A stretch of DNA of 64,000 bases from Elusimicrobiota bacterium (GCA_041660925.1 JBAZVI010000013.1:16653-80652); one strand, 5' to 3'; positions 1-10,527 are shown, counted from the stretch's first letter. A program made the numbers and translations. Notes: a model not told the origin generated them from the sequence alone.

Positions 1-50
1 TCTCATGAGTTCTCCGTCGGGCGTTAAACGTTATATGGCAGGCACCGGGA

Positions 51-2294
51 TCAGTGGCGGAAGTGGCGCACGCCCGTGAGCAGCATGGCGATGCCGTGCT
101 CGTCGGCGGCGGCCGTGACCTCGGCGTCGCGCACCGAGCCGCCGGGGTGGATGACGGCGCTCACTCCGAGCCGGGCGGCTTCGTCGAGGCCGTCGCGGAA
201 GGGGAAGAAGGCGTCGCCGGCGAGCACGAGCGGGGAGGCCGCGGGGTTCGTCTCCCGGTACTTCGCGTACTTCTCTCCCGCGATGCGCACGGAGTCGACG
301 CGCGACATCTGCCCGGCGCCGATGCCGACCGTGCGGTCGGCGGCGGCGAGGACGATGGCGTTGGACTTCACGTACTTGCAGGCGGCCCAGGCGAAGCGCA
401 GGGCGCGCTCCTCCTCGGGCGTCGGCGCGCGCTTGGTGACGAGGCGCGGCTCGTCCTTGAGGAGCAGGCGGTCGGGTTCGTAGACCAGCGTCTCGCGGCC
501 CAGCGAGCGCAGCTGGAGCTCGCGGGCGGGAGGGGCGTCCATGCGCACGAGGCGCAGGTTCGGCTTCTTCTTCAGGAGCTCGAGGGCTTCGGGTTCGAAG
601 GAGGGGGCGGAGAGGACCTCGACGAAGCGCTTGGAGAGCGCCGCCGCGACCGCGGCGTCGACGGGCCGGTTGAAGGCGAGGACGCCGCCGAAGGCGCTGA
701 GCGGGTCGCAGGCCCAGGCCTTCTCGAGCGCCTCGGCGAGGGTCCCGGCCACGGCGACCCCGGAGGGGGTGACGTGCTTGAAGACGACGACCGCGGGCTC
801 CTCGTGCTCGCTCACGGCCTCCCAGGTGCCGAAGGCGTCGAGGAGGTTGTTGAAGGAGAGCTCCTTGCCGTGCAGCTGCTCGAAGCTCGGCGCTTTCCCG
901 GCTCGGGCGTAGAGCGCGGCCTTCTGGTGGGGGTTCTCCCCGTAGCGCAGCTCGAAAAGCTTGTCGAAGGAGGCCTCGAGCCTCTGCGGGAAGGGAGCGG
1001 ACGCCTCCGGCGTCCGCCGGGGGCTTGCCGAGGGCGTGGAAGAAGCCGCGGCGGGAAGCCCCGCGGGGACGGGGACCGCCGACCAGGCGCGCGCGATCAT
1101 GGCGTCGTAGGCGGCCGTGTGCTCGAAGGCGGCCGAGGCCAGGCGGCGGCGCGTGTCCTCCGAGAGGCGTCCGGAGCCGCGCTCGAGCTCGGCGAGGAGC
1201 CCCGCGTAGTCGGCGGGGGAGACCACGACGGCGACATCCTCGTGGTTCTTGGCGGCCGCGCGGATGAGGGTGACCCCGCCGATGTCGATGTTCTCGACCT
1301 GTTCGGCCCCGAAGGCCGGGGCGGAGCCGGCGGCCTTCGCGAAGGGGTAGAGGTTCACCGCGACGAGGTCGATGGGCTCGATGCCGTGCGCGGCGGCCTC
1401 CCGTCGGTGCTCCGCGTCGGCGCGGCGCATGAGGATCCCGCCGTGGACGCGGGGGTGCAGCGTCTTCACCCGTCCGCCGAGGATCTCAGGGAAGCCGGTG
1501 AGGGTCTCGAGCGCGCGGACCTCGACGCCGGCCTCGCGCAGGAGCTTCGCGGTGCCCGAGGTGGAGACGATCTCCACGCCGAGCGCCTCGAGCCCCCTGG
1601 CGAACTCGACGACGCCGGCCTTCTCGGAGACGGTGATCAGGGCCCGGCGCACCCTGCGCGGGTCCTCGCGGTCGCAGGGGAGGACTTCGACGCGGCCCTC
1701 GCGCACGCGCACGCGCTCGTCGGCGAAGAGTCGGACGGCTTCGGGATAGAGGATGTGTTCGGCCTGCAGCACGCGCGCGGCGAGGCTGCCCGCGTCGTCC
1801 TCCGGGAGGACGGGCACCGGCGCCTGCAGGACGATGGGGCCGTGGTCGTAGACCGCGTCGATGAGGTGCACGGTGCAGCCGGAGACGCGGGCGCCGGAGG
1901 CGAGGACGGCCTCGTGGACGCGCCGGCCGTAGAGCCCCTTGCCCCCGAACGCCGGCAGCAGCGCCGGGTGGATGTTCAGGATGCGGTCGGGGAAGGCCTC
2001 GAGCATCGGGGCCTCGAGCTTGAGGAGGAAGCCCGCGAGGCAGACGAGGTCCACGCCGCGGCGGCGACACTCCGCGGCGAGGCGCGCGCTGTAGGCCTCG
2101 AGGTCGGGGGAGTCCCCGGGAGGGACGGCGAGGGTCTCGAGGCCCGCCTCGCGCGCGCGGCGCAGGGCCCCGGCGGCGGGGCGGCTCGAGACGACCAGCA
2201 CGATCTTCCCGCGGATGCGGCGGCCGCGGCAGGCGTCGATGAGCGCCTGGAGGTCCGTGCCCTCACCGGAGGCGAAGACGGCGATGTTGAGCAT
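51..2294 (-). CDS. purNH: PurN-PurH fusion: GAR transformylase fused to AICAR transformylase/IMP cyclohydrolase
   Basis: A single 747-residue reading frame covers three steps of purine synthesis. Residues 1 to about 205 are a GAR transformylase (PurN) with the catalytic Asn107 and His109 in NIHPALLP and Asp150 in VYDHGP. Residues from about 215 to the end are PurH. The cyclohydrolase half has TVSEKAG and KTLHPRVHGGIL; the transformylase half has RYGENPHQ, SAFGGV and KYVKSNAI and ends LLTGVRHFRH. There is no stop between the halves and only a short linker (about 200-215). The usual PurH KHxNPCG motif reads KHVTPSG here. The start is the ATG at 2294, where PurN homology begins, preceded by GGGGGAGAG. 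It is the last gene of the minus-strand nucleotide cluster, 77 bp after purM. PurN-PurH fusion is not the usual architecture. Confidence 0.93.
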   Translation of the reverse strand: MLNIAVFASGEGTDLQALIDACRGRRIRGKIVLVVSSRPAAGALRRAREAGLETLAVPPGDSPDLEAYSARLAAECRRRGVDLVCLAGFLLKLEAPMLEAFPDRILNIHPALLPAFGGKGLYGRRVHEAVLASGARVSGCTVHLIDAVYDHGPIVLQAPVPVLPEDDAGSLAARVLQAEHILYPEAVRLFADERVRVREGRVEVLPCDREDPRRVRRALITVSEKAGVVEFARGLEALGVEIVSTSGTAKLLREAGVEVRALETLTGFPEILGGRVKTLHPRVHGGILMRRADAEHRREAAAHGIEPIDLVAVNLYPFAKAAGSAPAFGAEQVENIDIGGVTLIRAAAKNHEDVAVVVSPADYAGLLAELERGSGRLSEDTRRRLASAAFEHTAAYDAMIARAWSAVPVPAGLPAAASSTPSASPRRTPEASAPFPQRLEASFDKLFELRYGENPHQKAALYARAGKAPSFEQLHGKELSFNNLLDAFGTWEAVSEHEEPAVVVFKHVTPSGVAVAGTLAEALEKAWACDPLSAFGGVLAFNRPVDAAVAAALSKRFVEVLSAPSFEPEALELLKKKPNLRLVRMDAPPARELQLRSLGRETLVYEPDRLLLKDEPRLVTKRAPTPEEERALRFAWAACKYVKSNAIVLAAADRTVGIGAGQMSRVDSVRIAGEKYAKYRETNPAASPLVLAGDAFFPFRDGLDEAARLGVSAVIHPGGSVRDAEVTAAADEHGIAMLLTGVRHFRH

Positions 2295-2371
2295 ATTATC
2301 GACTCTCCCCCACCCTGCCCTCCCCGCGGGGGAGGACAGTGAGGAAACTGAACGGCGCGAACAGCGCGCGG

Positions 2372-3333
<962 letters not shown>

Positions 3334-3346
<13 letters not shown>

Positions 3347-3939
3347 GCTTTCTTCTCCTGGGAGGGGGATTCCGGGCGGCTGCCCGGCTTGACGAGAGGG
3401 AGTCCGCGCGCGCAGAGCGGGCAGGTCGCGGGGGCCCAGCCGGCGGCGGGGAGATGCGCGAGCGCGCGCAGGGGCATCCCGAGGCGCGGGGCGCGCTCCC
3501 CGCGCAGGACGATGGCGGCCGCCCCGACGGGGCGGGCGCCGTGCGCGCGCACGAGCGCGGCCACCTCGGAGGTGGACTTTCCGGTGGTGACGACGTCCTC
3601 GACGACGAGGACGCGTTCGCCGCGCTCGAGCCTGAAGCCGCGGCGCAGCGCGAGGAGGCCGTCCGGGCCGCGCTCCGTGAAGTAGGCGCGGGTCCCGAGC
3701 GCGCGGGCGGCCTCGTGCCCGATGACCACCCCGCCGAGCGCCGGGGAGACGACGAGGTCGGGCTTCCACCCGGCGAGGCGGACCTCGGCGGCGAGGGCCC
3801 GGCCCAGGCGCGCGGCGGCGCGCGGGTCGGAGAGGACGAGCGCGCACTGGAAGTAGCGCTCCGCGTGCAGGCCGGAGGAGAGCCGGAAGTGCCCCTCGAG
3901 CAGGGCGCCGCTGCGCCGGAAGAGAGGAAGGAGGCTCAT
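3334..3939 (-). CDS. pyrE: Orotate phosphoribosyltransferase
   Basis: 201 residues. Transfers ribose-5-phosphate from PRPP to orotate to make OMP. The PRPP-binding loop VLVVEDVVTTGKST is clear, with PALGGVVIGHEAA and the flexible-loop region YFTERGPDG ahead of it. A C-terminal tail with CPLC follows the core, as in many bacterial PyrE proteins with a short zinc-knuckle-like end. The ATG overlaps the pyrF stop (ATGA) and its own end overlaps the purM start by 13 bp, so it is embedded in the operon. Confidence 0.95.
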
Positions 3940-4634
3940 GCGCGCACCGCGAGCTGCTCGAGGATGGTCTGCGCCGTGCGCGAGGGATCCTCGGCGAGCG
4001 CGATGGGGCGTCCGACCACGATGTAGCGGATGCCGAGCGCGGAGGCTTCGGCCGGGGTGATGTGGCGCTTCTGGTCGTGCGCGTCCCCGCCCGGCAGGCG
4101 GATGCCCGGCGTGATGAAGGTCGTCTCCGCGCCGAGGTCCTCGCGCAGGGCGGCGACCTCGTGGCCGGAGCAGATGATGCCGTCGACGTGGCGGCGGCCG
4201 TGCTCGGCGAGGCGGCGGGCGAGCGGGTGCACCGCCGCGTTGGGGTGCAGGGCCTTCACGTCGGCGTCGTTCATGCTGGTCAGCACCGTGACGCCCCAGA
4301 GGCGGGGGCGCGGATGGGTCTCGGCCGCGGCCTTGAGCATGTCGGCGCCGCCGAGCATGTGGAGGCTCAGCGAGAAGACCCCGAACGCCTGCGCCTCCTG
4401 GACCGCGTGGGCGACGGTCTGCGGGATGTCGTGGAGCTTGAGGTCGAGGAAGACCTCGCCGTCGCGCTTGCGCACGAGGTCGATGACGCGCCGGCCGTGC
4501 GCGAGGAACATGCGCAGGCCGACCTTGTAGTAGCGGACCTTGCCGTGGAGCTTGTCGATGAGCTGCTCCGCGGCGGAAACGCTGTCGAGGTCGAGGGCGA
4601 CGATGAGTTCGGTGGGGGGATGCGTGTTCGTCAT
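3936..4634 (-). CDS. pyrF: Orotidine 5'-phosphate decarboxylase
   Basis: 232 residues. Decarboxylates OMP to UMP, the last step of UMP synthesis. The catalytic Lys/Asp segment FLDLKLHDIPQTV is present, with IVALDLDS at the N-terminus and the phosphate-gripper region ITPGIRLPGG followed by YIVVGRPI. The start at 4634 is chosen because conserved sequence begins there and because ATG overlaps the pyrD stop (ATGA). An upstream in-frame extension is possible but runs through pyrD sequence and is not conserved. Confidence 0.96.
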   Translation of the reverse strand: MTNTHPPTELIVALDLDSVSAAEQLIDKLHGKVRYYKVGLRMFLAHGRRVIDLVRKRDGEVFLDLKLHDIPQTVAHAVQEAQAFGVFSLSLHMLGGADMLKAAAETHPRPRLWGVTVLTSMNDADVKALHPNAAVHPLARRLAEHGRRHVDGIICSGHEVAALREDLGAETTFITPGIRLPGGDAHDQKRHITPAEASALGIRYIVVGRPIALAEDPSRTAQTILEQLAVRA

Positions 4635-5728
4635 CGGGGTGTCTCCGCCATGGGATGGGAACGGCCGACGGCGTCGCGGACGCGCTCGAGACCCTGCTCG
4701 CGCATGAGGCGCAGCAGACCGCGCTTGATCTCGCGCGCCAGGTCCGGACCGCGGAAGACGAGACCGGTGTAGACCTGGACGAGGGAGGCTCCCGCGCGGA
4801 GCTTCTGCCACGCGTCCTCGGGCTCGAGGATGCCCCCGCTGCCGATGATCGGGAGGCGGCCGCCGGTGCGTCGTCGGACCTCGCGGATCATCGCGGTCGC
4901 GCGCTCGCGCAGCGGGGCGCCGCTCAGGCCTCCGCGCGTCGAAGCGAGGCCCTCGGGAAGGCCTTCGCGGGAGAGCGTCGTGTTGGTGCAGACGACGCCC
5001 GCGGACTCCCCGACGAGGAGGGGGAGGAGTTCCTCGAGCTCGCCGGGCTCGAGGTCGGGAGCGAGCTTCACGAACACGGGCTTGCCCTGCGGGTTGACGG
5101 ACTTCAGAGCGGTGAGGATGCGCTCCAGGCGCAGGCGCTCCTGCAGGCGGCGCAGGCCCTCGGTGTTCGGCGAGGAGACGTTCAAGGTGAAATAGTCGGC
5201 GTGGGGCGCGAGCAGGGAGAAGGCGCGCGCGTACTCCTCGTGGGCGCGCTCGGCCGGGACGTCCTTGTTGATGCCGATGTTCGCTCCGACGGGGACGCGG
5301 CGGCCTTCGGGTCGGGCGCGGAAGCGGGCCAGGCGGGCGGCGGCGGCCTCGGCGCCCTCGTTGTTGAAGCCCATGCGGTTGACCACGGCCTCGCGTTCCG
5401 GGAAGCGGAAGAGGCGCGGGCGGGGGTTCCCGGGCTGGGGGCGCGCGGTCAAGGTGCCGAACTCCAGGAAGCCGAAGCCGAGCGCGGCCAGCGCGGGGCC
5501 CCCGACCGCGTCCTTGTCGTAGCCGGCCGCGAGGCCGACCGGGTTGGGGAAGCGCAGCCCCGCCACCGTCGTCTCCAGCGCCGGGTGCTCGAGACGGAAG
5601 AAGCGCTCGAGGAGCGCGGGGAAGGGCGGCAGGCTGCCGAGGCGCAGGAGGTCGAGGGAGAGCTCGTGGGCGGTCTCCGGCTCGAGGCGGAAGAAGCAGG
5701 GACGCAGCCAGCGCTCGTAGAGGTTCAT
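4631..5728 (-). CDS. pyrD: Dihydroorotate dehydrogenase (quinone), class 2
   Basis: 365 residues, the length of class 2 membrane-associated DHODH rather than the shorter cytosolic class 1. The N-terminal amphipathic segment (YERWLRPCFFRLEPETAHEL) is the typical quinone-tunnel and membrane-binding extension. FMN-site motifs follow: NPVGLAAGYDKD, NRMGFNNEG, the catalytic-serine region NVSSPNT, VFVKLAPDL, CTNTT, and GSGGI near the end. It oxidises dihydroorotate to orotate and passes electrons to quinone, which implies a quinone pool. ATGA overlaps occur at both ends, with pyrC and pyrF. Confidence 0.95.
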   Translation of the reverse strand: MNLYERWLRPCFFRLEPETAHELSLDLLRLGSLPPFPALLERFFRLEHPALETTVAGLRFPNPVGLAAGYDKDAVGGPALAALGFGFLEFGTLTARPQPGNPRPRLFRFPEREAVVNRMGFNNEGAEAAAARLARFRARPEGRRVPVGANIGINKDVPAERAHEEYARAFSLLAPHADYFTLNVSSPNTEGLRRLQERLRLERILTALKSVNPQGKPVFVKLAPDLEPGELEELLPLLVGESAGVVCTNTTLSREGLPEGLASTRGGLSGAPLRERATAMIREVRRRTGGRLPIIGSGGILEPEDAWQKLRAGASLVQVYTGLVFRGPDLAREIKRGLLRLMREQGLERVRDAVGRSHPMAETPR

Positions 5729-7029
5729 CGGGCGCTCCGGGCGCGGAGGAAGACGACGCGTCCGCCCGAGACGGTCGCGCGCACGCGCCCCGGGAAGCGG
5801 CGGCCGATGAAGGGGGAGTTCCCGCTCTTCGAACGGAACTCCGGGCCGAGGGTGAAGGGGTCGTTCGGGTCGAGGACGCAGACGTCGGCGTCGGCGCCGC
5901 GCGTGAGCCGTCCCTTCGTCCGGAGGCCGAGGATCCTGGCCGGGCCGAGCGCGAGGCGCTCGGCGAGGCGGCGGCGGTCGAGCGTCCCGCGCCGCACGAG
6001 CTCGAGCGCCGCGGGTGCGAGCGTCTCCAGACCGATGACCCCGCACGGGGCGCGGCGCGCTCCGAGGGCCTTCTTCGCCGCCGCGTGGGGCGCGTGGTCG
6101 GTCGCGACGGCGCCGATCGTCCCGTCCGCGAGCCCCGCGAGCAGCGCCGCGCGGTCGGCGGCGGTCCGCAGCGGAGGGTTCATCTTGAAGAAGGGCGCGC
6201 GCGCCGCGGAGCGCGGGACGTCGTCCTCGTCGAGGAGCAGGTGGTGCGGGGCGGCTTCGGCGGTGACGGCGGCGCCGCGGCGTCGGGCCTCGCGCACGAG
6301 CGCGACGACGGCCGCGCAGCTGACGTGGCAGAGGTGCAGGCGGCCTCCGCAGAGCTCGGCGAGCAGGAGGTCGCGCAGGGAGGGGAGCGTCTCGGCCGCG
6401 TGCGGTATGCCGGGCACGCCGAGTCGGCGGGCCGCGCCCTCATGGAAGGCGCCCCCGCCGGCGAGGCCGGGGTCCTCGGCATGGTCGAGCAGGGGCCGGC
6501 CGGTCTCCCGCAGGGCCTCGAGCGCGCCGCGCAGGAGCGCGGAGTCCCCGACGGGGCGGCCGTCGTCGCTGAAGGCCGCGGCGCCGGCGGCCGCGAGAGC
6601 CTCGAAATCGACGAGGACGCGGCCTCCGAGGCCGCGGGTCACGGGGGCGGCGAAGAGGACCTCCACGGGGGAGTCGCGCCGGGCCCGCGCGCGAAGGGCC
6701 CGCAGGCGCGCGGGGCTGTCCGGGGTCGGGGAGGTGTTCGCCATCGCGACGAGGGTCGTCACCCCTCCCGCGGCGGCCGCGCGGCCGCCGGTCGCGAAGG
6801 TCTCGTCCTCCTCTCGACCGGGCTCGCGCAGGTGGACGTGGAGGTCGATGAGGCCGGGGAGGACCCAGCACCCGGCGGCGTTGAGCCGCGGGACGCCGCG
6901 CAGGCCGGGGCGCTCCGCGAGACCGCGGCCGACGGCCGCGACCTTCGGGCCTTCGAGGAGGACGTCGGCGGGAGCGTCGAGGTTCTGGGCGGGGTCGACG
7001 ACGCGGCCGCCGGAGATCAGCAGGCGCAT
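5725..7029 (-). CDS. pyrC: Dihydroorotase (class I type)
   Basis: 434 residues, the long class I form. Metal-binding motif HVHLREPG is present, then HAED, CHVS and TDHAPH, which carry the other zinc ligands and the catalytic Asp. It cyclises carbamoyl aspartate to dihydroorotate. Class I dihydroorotases often sit beside or bind aspartate transcarbamylase. Here pyrB is about 35 kb away in another operon. The start overlaps the end of purD by 13 bp, and the stop overlaps the pyrD start. Confidence 0.95.
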   Translation of the reverse strand: MRLLISGGRVVDPAQNLDAPADVLLEGPKVAAVGRGLAERPGLRGVPRLNAAGCWVLPGLIDLHVHLREPGREEDETFATGGRAAAAGGVTTLVAMANTSPTPDSPARLRALRARARRDSPVEVLFAAPVTRGLGGRVLVDFEALAAAGAAAFSDDGRPVGDSALLRGALEALRETGRPLLDHAEDPGLAGGGAFHEGAARRLGVPGIPHAAETLPSLRDLLLAELCGGRLHLCHVSCAAVVALVREARRRGAAVTAEAAPHHLLLDEDDVPRSAARAPFFKMNPPLRTAADRAALLAGLADGTIGAVATDHAPHAAAKKALGARRAPCGVIGLETLAPAALELVRRGTLDRRRLAERLALGPARILGLRTKGRLTRGADADVCVLDPNDPFTLGPEFRSKSGNSPFIGRRFPGRVRATVSGGRVVFLRARSAR

Positions 7030-8297
7030 TCGGTGGAGGACGCCCCGATGTCCCGGCGGAACTGCATCCCGGCGAAGCGGATGCGGTCGACGGCGGCGTA
7101 GGCGCGTTCGCGCGCGGCGTCGAGGTCGGGGCCGAGGGCGGTGACGCCGAGGACCCGGCCGCCCTTCACCCTCCAGAGGGGGCCCTCGCGGACCGTCCCC
7201 GCGTGGAAGACCAGGAGCTCCGCCTCCTCGGCGGGAGGAGCGATCGGCCCGGTGACGGCCGCGCCGGCGACGGGCGCTTCCGGATAGCCCTGCGCCGCGA
7301 GCACGACGCAGACGCAGGCGCCGGGCCGCTGGCGCAGGGGCGCCGCGCCCAGGCGGCCGTCGGCGGCCGCCTCCAGAAGGTCGAGGAGGTCGTCCTCGAG
7401 CAGGGGGAGGACCGCCTGCGTCTCGGGGTCGCCGAAGCGGGTGTTGAACTCGAGGACCTTCGGGCCCTCGCGGGTGAGCATGAGACCGGCGTAGAGGACT
7501 CCGCGGAAGACGGTACCGTCGGCTTTGAGCCCCGAGAGGACCTTCTCGAAGACCTCGCGGCGGACGCGCTCGATGAGCTCGGGGGTCGCGGCGGGAGCGG
7601 GGGCGATGGCGCCCATGCCGCCGGTGTTCGGCCCCGCGTCGCCTTCGCGCAGGCGCTTGTGGTCCTGGCTCGAGGGGAGCAGGGCGAAGCGCTCCCCGTC
7701 GCAGACGGCCATGAGCGTGACCTCGCGGCCCTCCAGGAGCTCCTCGAGGACGACCGTCGCGCCGGCCGCCCCGTAGGTCTTGTCGAGCATGGCCTCGCGC
7801 AGCGCGCGTTCGGCCTCGCCCGGCTCGCGGCAGACGCTCACGCCCTTGCCGGCGGCGAGACCGTCGGCCTTCACGACGACGCGCGGGCCGAAGGAAGGAA
7901 GGGAAGCGAGCGCCTCCTCATGCCCGGTGCAGACGGCGAAGCGGGCGGTGGGTATGCCGTGGCGCTTCATGAAGAACTTGGCGAAGGACTTCGAGGACTC
8001 GAGCTGGGCCGCGGCCCGGGTCGGTCCGAAGACGCGCACGCCCTCGGCGGCGAGCGCGTCGGCCGCGCCGGCGGCGAGCGGGGCCTCGGGCCCGATGACG
8101 ACGAGCCCGACGGCGCGCTCGCGGCAGAAGGAGACGATGCGGGGGAGGTCGAGCGCGTCGATGCCGGTCTGCTCGGCCAGCGGCGCCATCCCGGGGGAGC
8201 CGGGCGCCGCGTAGAGCCGCGTCAGGCGGGGGCTCTTCCTCAGCGCCCAGGCGATCGCATGCTCCCGGCCGCCGGCGCCCAGGATCAGCACGTTCAT
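7017..8297 (-). CDS. purD: Phosphoribosylamine-glycine ligase (GAR synthetase)
   Basis: 426 residues, full length. The ATP-grasp enzyme joins glycine to phosphoribosylamine. Seen: the N-terminal LILGAGGREHAIAW, IGPEAPLAAG, SKSFAKFFMKRHGIPTA, VVKADGLAAGKGV, DHKRLREGDAGPNTGGMG, and LEFNTRFGDPETQ for metal and ATP binding. The ATG forms an ATGA overlap with the purF stop, so PurF, which makes the unstable phosphoribosylamine, and PurD, which uses it, are translated back to back. Confidence 0.96.
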   Translation of the reverse strand: MNVLILGAGGREHAIAWALRKSPRLTRLYAAPGSPGMAPLAEQTGIDALDLPRIVSFCRERAVGLVVIGPEAPLAAGAADALAAEGVRVFGPTRAAAQLESSKSFAKFFMKRHGIPTARFAVCTGHEEALASLPSFGPRVVVKADGLAAGKGVSVCREPGEAERALREAMLDKTYGAAGATVVLEELLEGREVTLMAVCDGERFALLPSSQDHKRLREGDAGPNTGGMGAIAPAPAATPELIERVRREVFEKVLSGLKADGTVFRGVLYAGLMLTREGPKVLEFNTRFGDPETQAVLPLLEDDLLDLLEAAADGRLGAAPLRQRPGACVCVVLAAQGYPEAPVAGAAVTGPIAPPAEEAELLVFHAGTVREGPLWRVKGGRVLGVTALGPDLDAARERAYAAVDRIRFAGMQFRRDIGASSTECAC

Positions 8298-9670
8298 TTC
8301 AGCGCCTCGCGGAAGTCGGGGATGGGGGTCGGGTAGCGGCCGGTGAAGCAGGAGGTGCAGAAATCGCGGGCGCCGAGCCCCTGGTCCCGGTGGACGACGC
8401 TGCGCAGGCCCTCGAGACTGAGGTAGTGGAGCGAGTCCACGCCGAGGAAGCGGCGGATGGAGTCGGAGCCGCGGCGCGAGGCGATGAGCTCACGGCGGCG
8501 CGGCGTGTCGATGCCGTAGAAGCAGGGGGAGACCACCGGCGGCGAGGAGAGGGCCATGTGGATCTTCCGCACGCCGGCCTCGCGGAGCATCCGGCAGATG
8601 ATGCGCGAGGTGGTCCCGCGCACGATCGAGTCGTCGACGAGGACGACGCGGCGGCCTCCGAGCACCTCGCGCACGGGGATGAGCTTCAGACTCACCGAGG
8701 TGTTGCGCTGGCTCTGCGAGGGCTGGATGAAGGTCCGCCCGATATAGTGGCTGCGCGTGAATCCGAGCTCGAAGGGGATCCCCGACTCCTCGGCGAAGCC
8801 GATGGCGGAAGGGACGCCCGAGTCCGGGACCGGGACGACGATGTCCGCCTCGACGCCGAACATCTCCTTGGCCAGCTCGCGGCCGAAGGCGCGGCGCGTG
8901 CTCTGGACGCTGAGGTTGAAGACGCGGGAGTCGGGGCGGGCGAAGTAGACCTGTTCGAAGACGCAGCAGGAGCGGTGCGGGGGCTCCGGGAAGGGGAAGC
9001 TCGAGCGCAGGCGCTTGCCCTCGAGGACCAGCATCTCGCCCGGCTCGACCTCGCGCACGATCTTCGCCTCGAGCTGGCGCAGGGCCGTGGTCTCGGAGGC
9101 GACGACGTAGGCGCGGCCCAGGCGCCCGAGCACGAGGGGGCGGAAGCCGCGCGGGTCGCGCACGGCGATGAGCTTGCCCGGCGCGAGCAGGAGCAGGGAG
9201 TAGGCGCCCTGGACCTGGCGCAGGGCCCGGACCGCGGCGCGCTCGAGGTCTCCGCGCTCGCGCGCGATGAGGTGGACGACGACTTCGCTGTCGGTGTCGG
9301 TGCGGAAGATGGCTCCGCGTTTGCCGAGCTCGCGGCGCAGGCCCATGGCGTTGGTGAGGGTGCCGTTGTGGGCGATGGCCAGCGGGCCGCGGTGGTGGTC
9401 GAAGAGGAGGGGCTGCGCGTTGCGCAGGCTGCGCTCGCCGGCGGTCGCGTAGCGGACGTGGCCGACGGCGCAGGTGCCGCTCAGGCCCTCGAGAGCCGCC
9501 GGGCCGAGCGCGTCGGCGACGAGGCCGAGGCCGTGGCGGGCCTGCAGGCGGGTCCCGTCGTCGGCGACGACGCCGGCCGCCTCCTGGCCTCGATGCTGGA
9601 GCGCGTAGAGGGCCAGGACGGCGTTGCGGACGGCGTCACGGTCGCCGGAGATGCCGACTATTCCGCACAT
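8294..9670 (-). CDS. purF: Amidophosphoribosyltransferase
   Basis: 458 residues. This is the committed step of purine synthesis: glutamine plus PRPP gives phosphoribosylamine. Met1-Cys2 exposes the N-terminal nucleophile Cys2 of the class II glutaminase domain after Met removal (MCGIVGI), with HRGQEAAG, GHVRYATAG and HNGTLTN. The phosphoribosyltransferase half has the PRPP motif VVLVDDSIVRGTT. CCVFEQVYFARPDS and a C-terminal Cys cluster resemble the Fe-S type PurF of Bacillus. An 80-bp gap separates it from purQ, the longest gap in the purine part of the cluster apart from the purM-purNH gap. Confidence 0.96.
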   Translation of the reverse strand: MCGIVGISGDRDAVRNAVLALYALQHRGQEAAGVVADDGTRLQARHGLGLVADALGPAALEGLSGTCAVGHVRYATAGERSLRNAQPLLFDHHRGPLAIAHNGTLTNAMGLRRELGKRGAIFRTDTDSEVVVHLIARERGDLERAAVRALRQVQGAYSLLLLAPGKLIAVRDPRGFRPLVLGRLGRAYVVASETTALRQLEAKIVREVEPGEMLVLEGKRLRSSFPFPEPPHRSCCVFEQVYFARPDSRVFNLSVQSTRRAFGRELAKEMFGVEADIVVPVPDSGVPSAIGFAEESGIPFELGFTRSHYIGRTFIQPSQSQRNTSVSLKLIPVREVLGGRRVVLVDDSIVRGTTSRIICRMLREAGVRKIHMALSSPPVVSPCFYGIDTPRRRELIASRRGSDSIRRFLGVDSLHYLSLEGLRSVVHRDQGLGARDFCTSCFTGRYPTPIPDFREALK

Positions 9671-9750
9671 CTTGAAATGCCGGGCTCCGACGGGTCCCGG
9701 CGCGACCTCCTTTTGCGGCGCTCAAAGACGGGACGGACGCGTCTCGCGGT

Positions 9751-10527
9751 TCAGGACGAGACGTACTTCACGGCGTTGCGGAAGATCTCGAGCCCGACGC
9801 CGTCCTTGCAGAAGGTCTGGCGCGTCCAGTTCGGATGATGCCACTTCGTGATGAAGCGCTCGGGGTGCGGCATCAGACCGAGGCAGTTGCCTTCCGGGTT
9901 CGTCAGGGCCGCGATGTTGAAGAGCGACCCGTTCGGGTTGTACGGATAGCCGGAGAACTTGCCTTCCTCATTGACGTACTGCATGAGGATGGCGCGCGTC
10001 TTCTTCAGGTGCTCGAGGACCTTCGGCGACTTCACGACGAAGCGGCCTTCCCCGTGGGCGACGGGCAGCTCGATGATCTCGGGCAGGCCCTGCACGAAGA
10101 AGGAGGAGCTCTGTAGGTTCAGGCGCAGGCGGACCCAGCGCGTCTCGAAGCGGTGGGACTCGTTGAAGCTCAGCGAGGCGGTCTGCTCGTTGTTCGGGGT
10201 CTGCGGCAGCAGGCCCGCCTTCACGAGGACCTGGAAGCCGTTGCAGATGCCGATGACGGGACGGCCGCTGCGGATGAAGCCGCGCAGCTCGCGCAGGTGC
10301 GCGCGCAGCTCGTTGGCCAGGATCCGGCCGGCGCCGACGTCGTCGCCGTAGGTGAAGCCTCCGGGCAGGACGACCATCGCATGGTCCATGAGGCGGACCT
10401 TGCCGCCGCGCAGGCCTCGGACGTGCTCGACGACGGGCTGGGCGCCGACCATCTTCAGCGCCAGCGCGGTCTCGACGTCGCAGTTCGTTCCGGCGGCGCG
10501 CAGGACCAGGGCCTTGGGAGCCTTCAT
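9751..10527 (-). CDS. purQ: FGAM synthase glutaminase subunit PurQ
   Basis: 258 residues. Class I glutaminase that supplies ammonia to PurL. The nucleophile is in VIGICNGFQVLVKAGLLP and the His/Glu pair is in MPHPERF; the N-terminal AAGTNCDVET and LPGGFTYGDD are typical. The start ATG at 10527 has GGAGGAGG upstream and overlaps the purL stop (ATGA). PurQ, PurL and PurS are encoded together, as in Bacillus-type three-component FGAM synthase. Confidence 0.96.
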   Translation of the reverse strand: MKAPKALVLRAAGTNCDVETALALKMVGAQPVVEHVRGLRGGKVRLMDHAMVVLPGGFTYGDDVGAGRILANELRAHLRELRGFIRSGRPVIGICNGFQVLVKAGLLPQTPNNEQTASLSFNESHRFETRWVRLRLNLQSSSFFVQGLPEIIELPVAHGEGRFVVKSPKVLEHLKKTRAILMQYVNEEGKFSGYPYNPNGSLFNIAALTNPEGNCLGLMPHPERFITKWHHPNWTRQTFCKDGVGLEIFRNAVKYVSS

